NCBI RefSeq assembly: GCF_964355755.1
Contig: NC_092676.1
Span: 19,016,288-19,080,287, forward strand
Length of the DNA stretch: 64,000 bases
Reading direction: 5' to 3'
Source of the DNA: Antedon mediterranea
Taxonomy: Eukaryota > Echinodermata > Crinoidea > Comatulida > Antedonidae
The translations under genes were made by a program, and so were the position numbers. A model generated the notes under the pieces. It made no database searches and was not told where the DNA came from. It saw nothing but the letters and a program-made list of their open reading frames with translations. This document shows, piece by piece, positions 51,485-63,892 of the stretch (positions within the stretch are counted from its first letter, which is position 1; every line of letters begins with the position of its first letter).

Positions 51485-54400
51485 ATGTTAAGACTACTTC
51501 TATGTTTCTGTTTTCTTGGACTTGTAGTTGCTCAACGTCCCCTGAGACCCACAGGTAAGCAACCGTTTTTTTGTTATATATAACCAAAGGATAATAGAAC
51601 AAAATAATAGTTTGTAACTTTCTACTTCATTTAAAATTCAGATTACCTATCTGTAAATAGGCTCATGGGATAATTGTCGAGGTGAAATCACCTTGGTATG
51701 GACATTTTAGATTTTCTCCCGATATTAAATACTTGGTTAATTTACTACTAAAGTATTGGTGGTTTTGACCATGCCAAGTCAATATAGACTTATTCCTGCA
51801 TACAGCAACTGGTATGATGTGCAAAGCTCTGTCTACACTATAAAACTGAGTAGTTTGACAAAAACTTGTGATGCGCCAAAATATGGTAGTGATATTCTCA
51901 AATATGGTAGTGATATGACATCATCATGTCCATATATATGGGCACATCACATTTGTTGTCACATGAAATTTGATAGTGTAGACAGAGCTTTAATGAAGTC
52001 GACGTATGTATATTTGTATATACCGTATCAATGGTATTAAAAACGTTCGGTTTACAAAGTTACAAAGACCTAATATAATCGTGATTGCTGTTTACGTCAC
52101 ATGATAGAGTAAAATGTGGATGTCAAGATTAAAAGATAAAAATGTCCCACTAGTTATAATTAAGTTGTAGAGACGGGCGTAGATATCGTATTGAGTCCCA
52201 TTACACCCCTGTTGCCTAGCTATCGTAAAAATGTCACGTTCATCGCATATCGATAATATAAATACAAAAAAACATCGTGTATATGAGGATATTTGTATTT
52301 TGATTCGTTGGTTTCTTGTACGATACATTACAGAATCAATTAATTATTCATTAATTAGCAAAAACAAATTTCAGTATGAAAAAAATCGGCAGTATAAAAA
52401 AAGTGTAATCATAGACAAACGCTTATAATACATCGGTGGGGGTGTGGCCTCACCATCTGAGCACCATAAAAAATATATAGATGCGCTGCTATTTTCGAGA
52501 AGGTAGGAGGAGTGGGGTCCAATTACCATTATGCATCAGGGTGGGTCGTCGTCGTTTTAAAACAAACTCGAATAAAAAACATGGCCTGACAATAATAAGT
52601 GAATTAGTACATTACAGGTGAATTTACTGTTGGATATGACATATCAAGCGTTTGAAATTTCAATTTTGAATCTTCATGTCTGATCGAATTAAATGTGAAT
52701 TCAGCCTTTAGACGACGGGTGGACAATATTATGTATTGAAGAGTTGAAGGTCATGTGCTTAGCTTCTTGCAAGTTAAAAATGTATTGTCTCTCAAAACAA
52801 AAAATTGGAATAAGCCATTTTGTAGTTTTAATAACAGGGCCGTAGCCAGCATGAGGCAGACGAGGCGCTCGTCTCGTCTGAAATTTTCAATTTTCCCCAC
52901 CCACCCTAACTCCCCAGCACACACAGATCGTCATGTTTTATAAAAAATTATATTTAAAGCATCTTTGCCTTGTCTTTTTTTACCTCTCGCTACGGCCTTG
53001 AGAAACGTTTGCCAAAGTAAAAAATGAACGAAAATATTGATTCCGAAAAAATACCAAAAACAATTTTAACCAGAACCCATTGACTTCCATAAATAATCTT
53101 CCGGGTTTTTTTTTGCTTAAAATTCCGTTTTATCTGGCAACATTTTCGTCATCCAATTTGTATTTAAAGGTAATAAACTTATTATATGTGACATTAAAAT
53201 GGCCTATACATAGTAAAAGCCAAAAGCATCTGAAAATAAGAATATTAGACAATTATTATTGAATATTTTTAGATTAAAAATTCGTCAATATAGGCCTATT
53301 GCTAATCTATTGCTAAGCTTCTAGAATTAAACAATCGGACTGGAGCCAGAATTGAGTCTATGATCATCATTGAAGTCACGCATGTTAACAGTGTCATTAC
53401 CAAATAGTTAAATCCCTCGTGATGCTTAAAGTAACAGAATAATAGTTTAGCTCAATTTAGTATGATCTGCGACCAAATATCCATATATAAGAATGTAATA
53501 TTTAATCAATTAAAATTTCAAAATTACCGAAACAGCTCAGTAGCATCGCTATAACACCATTCTTACATTTGGAAGTTCTGCCAAGGACCTTTTGACGTCA
53601 CTGGCTATGGGTGCCCGTCGATGGATGATTGAAATTGATCAATCGGATGCGTTGCCTATAATATTATTTTAACACACAACAAAAATTGGCATGTCAATCC
53701 AGACAATGGTAAACTAGACGTTGTCCATTAGGTTATTAGGTTCCAATCATTGTGACGTCCTGGTCACTTTCGAAAATAATCTGTAATTAGTTTTACAAAT
53801 TGTGTGAACGCATGCCTAACATCACGATAGGCCTATAGTTAGCCCACGGAGATATTATACACCTTCATGCTAGACGCACACTGCCGTAGGTCAATATTCG
53901 TCAGTTTAGCTGCGCTCTCTTTAAAAACATACCAACCTGCCATGTATAATTAAAATAATCAAATTTATATTGAAACCACGTTAAGATATATTACTAATAA
54001 TATTAGCGACTAATAATAATGAAAGCTTTTGTTATGGCATGCAATATTATGAATATTAATTATATCAAATATGCTTTAAATCCACTGGTCTAAAAATTAG
54101 CGGGAGTATCGTCAATTCTCTATTACTTTCAAATTTAACGAAAACATGGCAAAGAAATGGGATATGTAAAATACGCTGGTGCCTCGGGCCATCGCAGCAG
54201 GACAGTTTAGTAGTACTGTATAAACTACATGAAGTTCAATAATGGTCGAATGACCAGTTTAAATAGGCAATCCATTGAATAGTGTAATAGAATATTATAA
54301 GTTTAAGCGTCAGTTTGAAGTCATTAGATGCATGTAGACATAATTCGCAATGAACTTAAATTGAACTTTAAAAAAAAACTTAAAATTACAAGGTAAAGTT

Positions 54401-57400
54401 AGCACAATATACATTATCGCTATTAGTATATTAAATTGAAATTATAATTGTAATTTTTCAAACGAAGTTATTAGGGTGTCATATTATTTTAAATCAACTA
54501 TGTGGAATGGTTTTGTTTTTTTACAAACGTTTCGGATGAAGTGCATTTAACACACACTATTTTTTAATCAATCAAAATTAATTTATTCCATAAAACTAAT
54601 GTACAAAGATGTCATCAAAAGGTTATGGAAAAGGAAACTCAAAATAAGCAAAGCCTTTAAGCCGAGACGCTTAAAATACAATAAGGTAATAAGAAGTTAT
54701 ATCAATAACAACAAAAACAAGAATAAATTACATTAAAAAATGATAAATAGTGAAATAAGTTTGAAATTGAGATAAGTTGACCAATTTATTAATCCAACTG
54801 TATAGTTACACAACTCACATGCACAACACTTAAATAATATTAGGACAACACAGTGTAATTTTCTTATAAGCATTAAAAGAAAACATTAAATTGTAGGCCC
54901 AATGCTACTAGTGACCCCTACCTCAATTGCAATTACCCCATCCCATGTGACACCCTTGAAAGAACGGAAGGAATAATTAATAGAGCAATATTGTGTTTTC
55001 GCGGAAATAGTGTGATCATGGTCGCGCTGGTCTTGTCATGGTTGAAATGTCTTTTAGTTGCTTCTTTTTTCAGCATCAGAGGCAATCAGTTTCGTGTATT
55101 GCGAAAGGAAATTAACGTTGACTCTGTTCTGGTGATTTTTACTTGAAGATTTAATTGACTGGAATTATTGCAGAAAACATGATGGGAGCCGGCAAGATCC
55201 ACTGCATGAACTCTGTTAAGCTTCGTGTAGGGACTTTTCATACAAATGATCCATAAAAGATCCTAAGATAACAAAAAAAAAAGAAAAGCAGAGGAATCAT
55301 TTACACCAATCCGTTCTCCAGCATGTTGAAGCTCGCCGGAACAGTATTCACAGGAGCTCGAGTGAAAAAGGCATCTGTATATACTATCCTATCAAAATAA
55401 GAAGAAAAAAGATGTTAAGACAATTTTGTTAAATATCGATGGATGTTGCCTCTTTAATACATTCTCGCGCATACCCTACATTTGGATTTAACAGTATTTT
55501 TCTATTCCCACCCCCCCCCCCCCCCACCCAATGATTTTACGTCTCATCCGACTATTTAATACAATTTGAACATTAAGCCGCGTGTTTTACTGACTGGTCG
55601 CGTTTTACATTTGTAATTGGTACATTGGTACGTGATACTATCACAATAAATACAGTAATATTGCCTGGTGTGTTTTTGTGAACCTTTGTAAATCAGATAT
55701 TATGCTTCAATTGAAAGAAAGAAATGAGATGTTGAGGTCAAAATAGTACACCACCAGTATCGAAATAATCAAATGTACATAAAAAGAGTATGTGAAAAAT
55801 ATAAACGGCATATTATCAATATAATCTTCAGCAATAATTAGTATACCGTGACCTACCTCAAACATGGTCAAATAATAATGTCATTGACTCCAACGTAAAC
55901 CAATAAGCTTATAGATATCAGCCATATCTATCACTAAGCCAACACAAGTTGCATACCAGTTAATCAATTGATTAGCATGATATTATTCAATGATGTAATT
56001 TCGATGCTTTTAACAGACTGGGTTATCATGCAATATAACAAAAAATTGAATAAAAAATCATTAGATAATGGTAAGAAATTGTTGGGGCAAATATTCAGGC
56101 TGCGATAAATGTTTAAATCACACACAAAATATACACCGTGTAGTTTCAAAATTAGTTGATTGAACTGCGCATCATAGTGCAGTAGAATTGTTTGTGGGGG
56201 AGGGGGCGGGGTGTCACTCTCATTAGTTGATTGAACTGCGCATCATAGTGCAGTAGAATTTTTTGTGGGGGAGGGGCGGGGTGTCACTCTCAATATGGGG
56301 GACGCTTTTTCATGATAAACGAGAGGAAATATATGAAATAGCCAACCCCTCTTAATAGATTTCTTGTCAACATCAAGCTAGCTATAGTGATAGGCCTACT
56401 GAAAATTTAAGTTTTTGTCTTTTTGGTGGTAGACTTATTTGATCGGAATTGTAAGAATATCAAGTTTTAGTGCATTAATGTGGTTTTTTTTATGAAGACG
56501 AATAGTGTTTCGTGTATCTTGTATAATAAATAAATAATTGACGTTTTTAGCATTTTCACAATAGGAAAGTTTAGTAATAAGAACACCAGAGTAGTGTATA
56601 TTATCATAACCCGGTTCTCACAACAGTGGTCTGCATTTACGTGGTTATATGGACATGCAACCTGAATAATTAGATTACACATGAGCATCTTCTTCGGCGA
56701 TACAGGTGTTCCTCTCACGAAGGTGATTTCCAAAATCCCATATTTTGTAGTTTTAATAAAGTTATTCACTTCTGTAGAAAAAAAAACCCAAGGAAAATAA
56801 TTATTTCACTTATAAAAAGTCAAAGAAAGGGTTAATTATAACCAAAAACTCATTGTCTGACAGACAATTTAAATATTTTTTTGCTTTAAATTACGTTTTT
56901 TCAGGTAAATATTTCATTTTTTCGATCCAGTTTTCGGTCAAAGTGAATAACTATTATGTGACATCAAATGACATATTCAACAAACATTTTTTAGGTGGAC
57001 AATATATCCTTAAGAAAATGGATGCTAAAGGAGGAGTACATAGGCTTGCTATACCTTCAATATTTATTTACGTTCTTGTATGTTTTACAATCAAATTCAT
57101 GTTTGACATATAGGCCTACAATGATGACAAAATCATTTACACCGTCACTGTGGCACGTGGTTACCAGGTAATGAATTACATGAAATATTAGGCAACATTA
57201 ACTCGTGTATTAAGTATTAATGTTATAAGTAACTAAGCTCAGTATGTGGAATGAAAAAGATATGTAGGCCTACACTAACTGTTTTAAAAGTTGGCACCGT
57301 AGGCGACCTGAGTATATAGGCGTATCATGACCATTATTATCTCCCTGGACGCAATATGATATTGTAGGCTATATAACTTCTATTTTATATCAGGTCATAC

Positions 57401-60059
57401 TCTATACAACCAAACCACTACATTTTTGTAAGAACACGTTTATAACACATTTAAAATACAGTAATTTGGAGGTATGTATATGTATATGCAATGGATATTT
57501 ATATTAAATTTCATTCAAGAAACATTTCTTTCAATTTACAAATAAATTATGAGATTAAAACTTTTAAAAGAAAGAAGTGTCTATAAAAAAATGCTAATAA
57601 ATTTCTTTAAGTTATGAAAGTGGCAAAGTCCCAAAAAGTAAAATCAAATGGTAAAACCAATTGAAACTTGTGTAGGGAAGGCCATAAGTAAAGTTAATAT
57701 ATTTCTAATAGCGTGGTTCCCACTAGCGACGCAACGCAATGACGTAACGCAACGCAAGTGAATTGACCAATCACAAGCGATGGCTTATTCGCTTGTGATT
57801 GCTAACTGTCTATAACTTCGCTTGTCATTGGTTAAAACGCTTGCGTTGCGTTTACGTCCTTGCGTTACGTTCTAGTGGGAACCAAGCTTTAACAAGCAAG
57901 ACACACAAACAGAACACACGACGAAAACAACAATTTACATATTAAATACCATAATATAAATGCGTCTTAAATCAAATTATATAATACATAATAAATATCG
58001 TATATTTTATATCCCTACATTTTTTAATAGACCCCCTGTAGCAATTTTATCAATTATGTAAATATTTTATTTAGAAAGCGATCACTTATTTCTTGGTGAA
58101 AGTAAAGATTGGTTCTCACAACGCAACGCAAGGGCGTAAGCCGCAACGCAAGCGAACAATAAAATCAGCAATGGATTATTCGAACACGTCGCTTGCTTGC
58201 GCATTGTGTCCTTACGTACGTTGCGTCCTGGTGGGAAGAACTAAACTGAACCCGTGTTGCAACGTATTCATCACCAATTTATTTTCTCTGTTGCTTTACA
58301 GCATGTATGAAGGAGTATATGAAACAGAACAACTGCACGAAGAAGTGGAGACCCGTATGTGCGAGCAATTCAGCAAGTTATAGAAACAAGTGCGAAATGG
58401 AGGCGTACCGAAATTGCGAATCAAGATTTATATACCAAATGCACGACGGAACTTGTGGAATTGGTACGAACTAGTATCTTAGTATGATATGGTATAAATA
58501 ACTCGAAATCTATATAATAATGTAAATTCGCCTGGGGTGGTTGAAAGAGGAATGGAGTAGTAGGAAGGGCTATGTATGTCTGTTAGAAACATCAGCAACC
58601 GAAATTGATTTTGTTTTCATGAATTTTAATCCACATAATTACATTGGCCTACTTTATAAATATGCCGATTCCATCTTTTCAGCACCTTTTAAATGCATGA
58701 AAACTTGCTGACAACTGATATTCTTACAATTTGTAAAACTAGGTGAAATATTAACAAACAGGTTAAATAGTTCATGTCCTACTTTAGTTTACGGTATCAA
58801 AAACAAAGGATTTGTATTTAAAGTTAAAGGAATGTTCGGTGCATTCTAAGCGTACCCGGATCTACGTACCCTTAGGCTTGCATTGTAGGCAAATATGTCA
58901 TCCTCATGTTTTCTGCGGTACCGCAATAAACTGTGCTATCTGTGGTGAAGCACAGTGGTCAACAATTACAATAATCTAAAAATGTACAATTTGACGTCAC
59001 GTTTTATATAATACAGTATTGTATTGCTTTTCATTTGTAGGTCAGCAGACATCATGCAAATCTGGTAGTTCGTGGTATAAGTATAGCGAGGTGGCAATAG
59101 GAAAATGCGGACAACCCTGGTATGTATATCATATCTTAAGAAATATACATTTATGGTTCATAACTTCTTTTAAAAAGTTTCTTTTCGATCATCATTCGTT
59201 TAACTTGGAATGAACAACTGTATCCTGTTTGGTATACAGTATTTCTATATATATTTTTTGCGGTACCTAATTTTATGGAATAAAATTGATTTTGATGAAA
59301 TATCTCATTATTTTTTTATATAGTTTTTGTGCAGGTGGTAAAAAACGATGGGCTTGTGTATACTGCTGTAAGTATCATTAATAATGTGTTCTTTTAACCT
59401 GTTCCATAAAAACATATTCCGTCAACCTTCAGATATATCATTATTAGTATTGAACCCACTCCTATGGGACATTCCTATTTAGGGGGCACTCCCATTAAGG
59501 GGATATTTAGCAAACGAAGAGCATACATGCCCAGGGGGCTTATTTTTGAAAAGAAGTCCATCTCAAAAAAAAGCCCCCTGTACGTCTATGGTTTGCAAAA
59601 GTAATCTAGAAAAGAAGCCCACTTGGCTTTTTTTTAAAGATAAGCTGCGTTTGAATGTCAATTTAGGTAATGGAAATGTGCATGTGCATGTAAATGTGTT
59701 TATCTTTATAATATCAGTATATTAATTGACTTCAAATCCTAAATTATCTCAACAGTCTAAATATCTTACAGTCAACCCCCTATTCAGGAGACACTCCTAC
59801 TCAGAGGCCATCCCTATTAAGAGGACACTTTGTTGGGTCTCGAAGGTATAACATGGATGCTACTGTATTAAACGTTTTAACTTGTTCTTTGACAGATAAC
59901 GAAGGTTTTGATGAATGTGTTACAGACGATTGCGGAGAGGTGCCGCCATTTTGTCCATACGGCAGGATGCGTAATAGTAAAGGTTGTCTAACGTGCGAGT
60001 GTTTACCAAACTATAGTTTTTTTCTACGCACATTTTACTGGCACATGTATACAAAATAA
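51485..60059 (+). CDS. Secreted Kazal, VWC-like and antistasin domain protein
   Basis: Five exons (51485-51554, 58302-58463, 59041-59119, 59324-59367, 59896-60059) join in frame to 519 nt, giving 172 residues. Residues 1-16 are a signal peptide (MLRLLLCFCFLGLVVA). Residues 25-75 are a Kazal-type domain of the SPARC/follistatin-like kind with six cysteines (C25, C35, C43, C54, C62, C75; C-x7-C-x10-C kept). Exons 3-4 encode a short Cys-rich segment, CKSGSSWYKYSEVAIGKCGQ then CFCAGG and WACVYC, VWC-like. Exon 5 holds an antistasin-like motif, CPYGRMRNSKGCLTCEC. Both Kazal and antistasin domains are serine protease inhibitors in known families, so an extracellular inhibitor is likely. The targets are unknown. 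Exon borders in the VWC-like part are least certain. The stop TAA overlaps an AATAAA. Confidence 0.82.
51822..51992. mobile_element. MITE family A copy
   Basis: AAGCTCTGTCTACACTATAA to TTTGATAGTGTAGACAGAGC. One core box is tandemly doubled (CAAAATATGGTAGTGATATT, CTCAAATATGGTAGTGATAT). Confidence 0.85.
56151..56289. repeat. 70-bp direct duplication
   Basis: Two adjacent near-identical copies starting TTAGTTGATTGAACTGCGCA and ending GGGGCGGGGTGTCACTCTC. They differ by one G/T change and one G in the G-run. Confidence 0.85.
57711..57895. mobile_element. MITE family B copy, complete
   Basis: Best-preserved member: AGCGTGGTTCCCACTAGCGA and ACGCAACGCAAGTGAATTGA at the left, CGCTTGCGTTGCGTTTACGT and CTAGTGGGAACCAAGCTTTA at the right. 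The inner boxes are CCAATCACAAGCG and CGCTTGTCATTGG. Confidence 0.9.
58107..58243. mobile_element. MITE family B variant
   Basis: AAAGATTGGTTCTCACAACG to GTTGCGTCCTGGTGGGAAGA. The central CCAATCAC boxes are largely lost. It ends about 60 bp before the Kazal-encoding exon. Confidence 0.65.
58464..59895. other. Introns 2-4 of the Kazal gene
   Basis: Introns 58464-59040, 59120-59323 and 59368-59895 surround the two small VWC-like exons. The last carries two GGGGACAC-family fragments (about 59460-59510 and 59770-59870) and an interrupted inverted repeat around GGGGGCTTATTTTTGAAAAG / AAAAAAAGCCCCCTG at about 59535-59580. Nothing else was noted. Confidence 0.5.
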
Positions 60060-60278
60060 AGAATGAAAAACTCAATGCCCTTACTATGCTTATCATGTGC
60101 AGCTCTTAAAATAAAAATTTAGAATGGCGTAAAAAATGAATGGATCGTCGTCGTAGTCATAGTATCTATGCAATTATTACGATACGCCGTAGTTACGTTG
60201 GCCAATAATACTATTTTTATGACACAGTACAGTTACCGCAAAATTACCGCACCTAAATACACAGTGAAGTGTGTTTTA

Positions 60279-60422
60279 AGCTTGGTTCCCACTAGGACGC
60301 AACGCAAGGACGTAACGCGACGCATATTAATTTGACCAATCACAAGCGATGGATCATTTGAAGAGTAGTCGTTTGTGATTGGTCGACTTGCTTGCGTTGC
60401 GTCTTAGTGGGAAAAAACCTTT
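60279..60422. mobile_element. MITE family B copy
   Basis: AAGCTTGGTTCCCACTAGGA to GCGTTGCGTCTTAGTGGGAA, with inner TTTGACCAATCACAAGCG facing CGTTTGTGATTGGTCGAC. Confidence 0.88.
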
Positions 60423-61177
60423 ATAATGTAAACATTATGTTATTATAAGTTGCGTGGACATAATATTTAAAGTTAAAAAGTCAAAAAGCGAAATCATACG
60501 TGCTGAGGTAAAGTTATATTTAATTATCCATATAGAAATAAATGTACTTTTTTCTTCACGTATCATCAGCAAACTGTAACTCTTAAGTATCTAATTGTAA
60601 AAATACTTCTAAGTGTAACTTATCATATGATTGGTTGATACAGTATCACGTGCTGTACATTATTAGGTGTTTAATTACACATTCAGGTGGTAAATTGCAT
60701 ATTCAGTTATGTTAAGAAAATGTACTGTTTCTCGTTTAAAAACCAACGTGTAGTGTGCGTCAATTATAACGGCTCTAATACCAGGCAAGCTCAGATTCCC
60801 GCCGAGAGCCTAGTGCCTTCGACATTTACAGTAAGTGTGTTATGAGATAAATACATGTTTATGAGTGGAATCGATAGAGTATTTGCATTCGTTAAAGTTG
60901 TACGTTTATTAAACTCGGTCCTGCCTTGAAAAAAAAAGACCACCAGCAGCTCACTTTTCTCCATGACAATATTTTCTATCTTTTTGTATAATGTACTTCT
61001 GTGTATGTATTGGATTTTGTAGCTAATAAAATATGTATAGAATATGCTGCAGTTTAAAGTAGAAATTACAACATAAAAAGTAGGTTGTTACGTAAAATTA
61101 TAATATTCTTCCTTGTTTATCGATGTTTGTGTATTATAGATTTAGCAATGACGGTGGAGTAGGTACACATTATTCTT

Positions 61178-61875
61178 AGCCTACCGTATGTCAGAGTATT
61201 GGATTGATAGTAGATTCCTTACCGTATGTCAGAGTATTGGATTGATAGTAGATTCCCTACCGTATGTCAGAGTATTGGATTGATAGTAGATTCCCTACCG
61301 TATGTCAGAGTATTGGATTGATAGTAGATTCCCTACCGTATGTCAGAGTATTGGATTGATAGTAGATTCCCTACCGTATGTCAGAGTATTGGTTGATAGT
61401 AGATTCCCTAACGTATGTCAGGGTATTGGATTGATAGTAGATTCCCTACCGTATGTCAGAGTATTGGATTGATAGTAGATTCCCTACCGTATGTCAGAGT
61501 ATTGGATTGATAGTAGATTCCCTACCGTATTTCAGAGTATTGGTTGATAGTAGATTCCCTACCGTATGTCAGAGTATTGGTTGATAGTAGATTCCCTACC
61601 GTATGTCAGAGTATTGGATTGATAGTAGATTCCCTACCGTATGTCAGAGTATTGGATTGATAGTAGATTCCCTACCGTGTGTCAGAGTATTGGATTGATA
61701 GTAGATTCCCTAACGTATGTCAGAGTATTGGATTGATAGTAGATTCCCTAACGTATGTCAGAGTATTGGTTGATATTAGATTCCCTACCGTATGTCAGAG
61801 TATTGGTTGATAGTAGATTCCCTACCGTATGTCAGAGTATTGGATTGATAGTAGATTCCCTAACGTATGTCAGAT
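61178..61875. repeat. 38/36-bp minisatellite, about 18 copies
   Basis: The unit CCCTACCGTATGTCAGAGTA plus TTGGATTGATAGTAGATT (38 bp) is repeated. A 36-bp variant (TTGGTTGATAG, missing AT) occurs in about five copies. CTAACG for CTACCG also recurs, so variants have spread within the array. Confidence 0.92.
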
Positions 61876-62472
61876 CAACTGCCCACATCCAAAAGCCAAG
61901 CTCAACAACGTTGATATAGGCCTACTTATAAAAAAATGTTTATAATGTAAATAAACGAATTATACCAATCGTTGTGTAAACCCCAACCATTCTTACCAAA
62001 CGGTCTCAGATTTGTAGTGGACCGTAGTAAATAATAAGCTTTTAATATTGTATATAATTGTGCGCATGCTCTTTTATAAATACTCTCTCAAGTGATCAAA
62101 GTTTATTATTATTTGAACAGTATTATAAACATAAAAAAAAAGATGTTGTTGTTGTACTTGATATGATTGATGGGAACTCGGAGGGCGTGGAGAAGAGTAG
62201 ATGGGAATGATAATATGATGTGATGAATAATGACGACCTATTCGTTTTATATTGTACGAGACATATAGACATGTATAACAATACGAATGAATATGCCATA
62301 TATGGATTTACTTTAATCTCTTTCTTTTTTATTATTCTTACAATTTATAACTTATTTATCGTACGAGTGATTATAAAATGTCAATTCCAAACAAACAGAA
62401 CCGTAAACTGGTGACGATATAGAGGGCGTACAGTTGAATAATCCATGCGCATCGAAACTGCGCATAGTATAC

Positions 62473-62485
62473 GCTACCATGCAAC
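62473..62485 (+). promoter_or_regulatory. Candidate RFX X-box
   Basis: GCTACC-A-TGCAAC fits the X-box pattern GYNRCC, a 0-3 base spacer, RGNAAC with one mismatch (T for R). It lies about 1.4 kb upstream of the ropporin-like start. It also lies about 120 bp before TATAC|GTAAGT (62603), a possible donor of a non-coding first exon. RFX factors drive ciliary genes. Function here is inference. Confidence 0.3.
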
Positions 62486-63892
62486 CATCGAAAACAACAG
62501 TCTGACTGAGTTTTTGTTATCAACTGCAGTGTTTACTCTTTTTTATGAAGTAAAATAACGTATTTCAGACATAGACATTTGTTTTTTAACACATATATTA
62601 TACGTAAGTAAAATTAATTTTCTAATAGTAGTTTTTAACTTGTATTTGCTTGCTAAAGTCTAGGCCGCTCGGTCAGGCGAATAAAGAGAGACGAGCTAGG
62701 GTCTTAGGGAGCATATAGGCCTAGCTAGGCCTATGCTAGGGGTGGGAGCACTTTTTATTAGGAAAGAAGCTTAGGGGGCTAGCGAGAAAAGCACAGTGTG
62801 AAGAAAGTGGAAGGATCGATAAGATATTGATTATATTGATAATTGATTGCAAGCTTGGTTGATTTTCCTAATTTACTACAGTATATAGAAATATAGGCCT
62901 ATCCAATCATACATTTACACGTTGGTAGATTTATGATTAATAATAATTATATTAATATTAATAAATAATGAACTTGAAAAATTGAGTTTACTTTATTAAA
63001 TTTATTTATTTTGATAAATAATTTACTGTATATATTCGGGCGCCTTTATTCGAGAAACGTGTTTATTCATATGCATGCATTAATTAATACGATATTTGAA
63101 CACATTTTTTTAAATTTTGACGTAAAGAATACTTTTTACACTTTTTTTAAAACATATATTTATTTAATCAAATTGCTGTAAGCCCTACTACTACATACAG
63201 CCAAAATTTCTTTGAATTTTTTAATACAAATTGTATGTTTATTCTTATCTTTAATATATTTTTTTTATGTTCTATTTTTTTTTTCTTTCGCTGTATACTT
63301 TTTACACTTTTTGTTGACATACAGTAGGCCTAGGCCTAATCTATTTAAATAAAATTGCTGTAGTTCACTCTACATCCAAAATTTCTTTGTATTTTTATGA
63401 AGAATTTTTTTCGTATCTTATAAAATCCAGGCCAACTGATAGAGGTTGTAGCCTATATTTATTACTGTATATATTATTATTAGGTCTACCTGTATTTTCT
63501 TTTTGCTGAGTGTTGGTTTAAGACCAAGGCTATATCTATCTTATCTACTCCTGCAAACAATATTAATACAACACTATCTACAGTATATATATATGAAAGT
63601 GTAATAGGCCTATACAGTCAAGGAGAAAGTAGTTTAATTCCTCAATGTAAACAGATAGTAAGTAAATATGTAAAGCTTGGTTCACACTACTACAGTAGGA
63701 CATAACACAAGAACAATACTGTAAAATACAATACATGAATCACTTTTATTCTTGCCAATAACACTTCTTTATTTAAGTTCTTGTTTAAACTCAGTTATAT
63801 TTCATAAAACATTTTACATTACAGGAACTTCTTAGTTAAAGACATACATGACTTCTAATCTAAATCATATTTGATTTTTTTTCTTTAAAAGA

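Larger units (their letters stand above)
51555..58301. other. First intron of the Kazal gene (6.7 kb)
   Basis: No coding exon is recognised. It holds one family A MITE, two family B MITEs, two AATAAAGTTAATCAC-family copies (about 52790-53215 and 56735-56975), a C-run of about 16 at 55511-55526 and a 70-bp direct duplication (56151-56219 and 56222-56289). The rest is AT-rich and featureless to me. Confidence 0.6.
60060..63892. other. Intergenic region before ropporin-like gene
   Basis: Contains a family B MITE, the 38-bp minisatellite, a possible 5' UTR exon and X-box of the downstream gene (about 62470-62603), and TAGGCCTA-rich and AT-rich DNA. A partial family B left end (AAAGCTTGGTTCACACTACT) is at 63673-63715. 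No other coding exon was seen. Confidence 0.5.
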
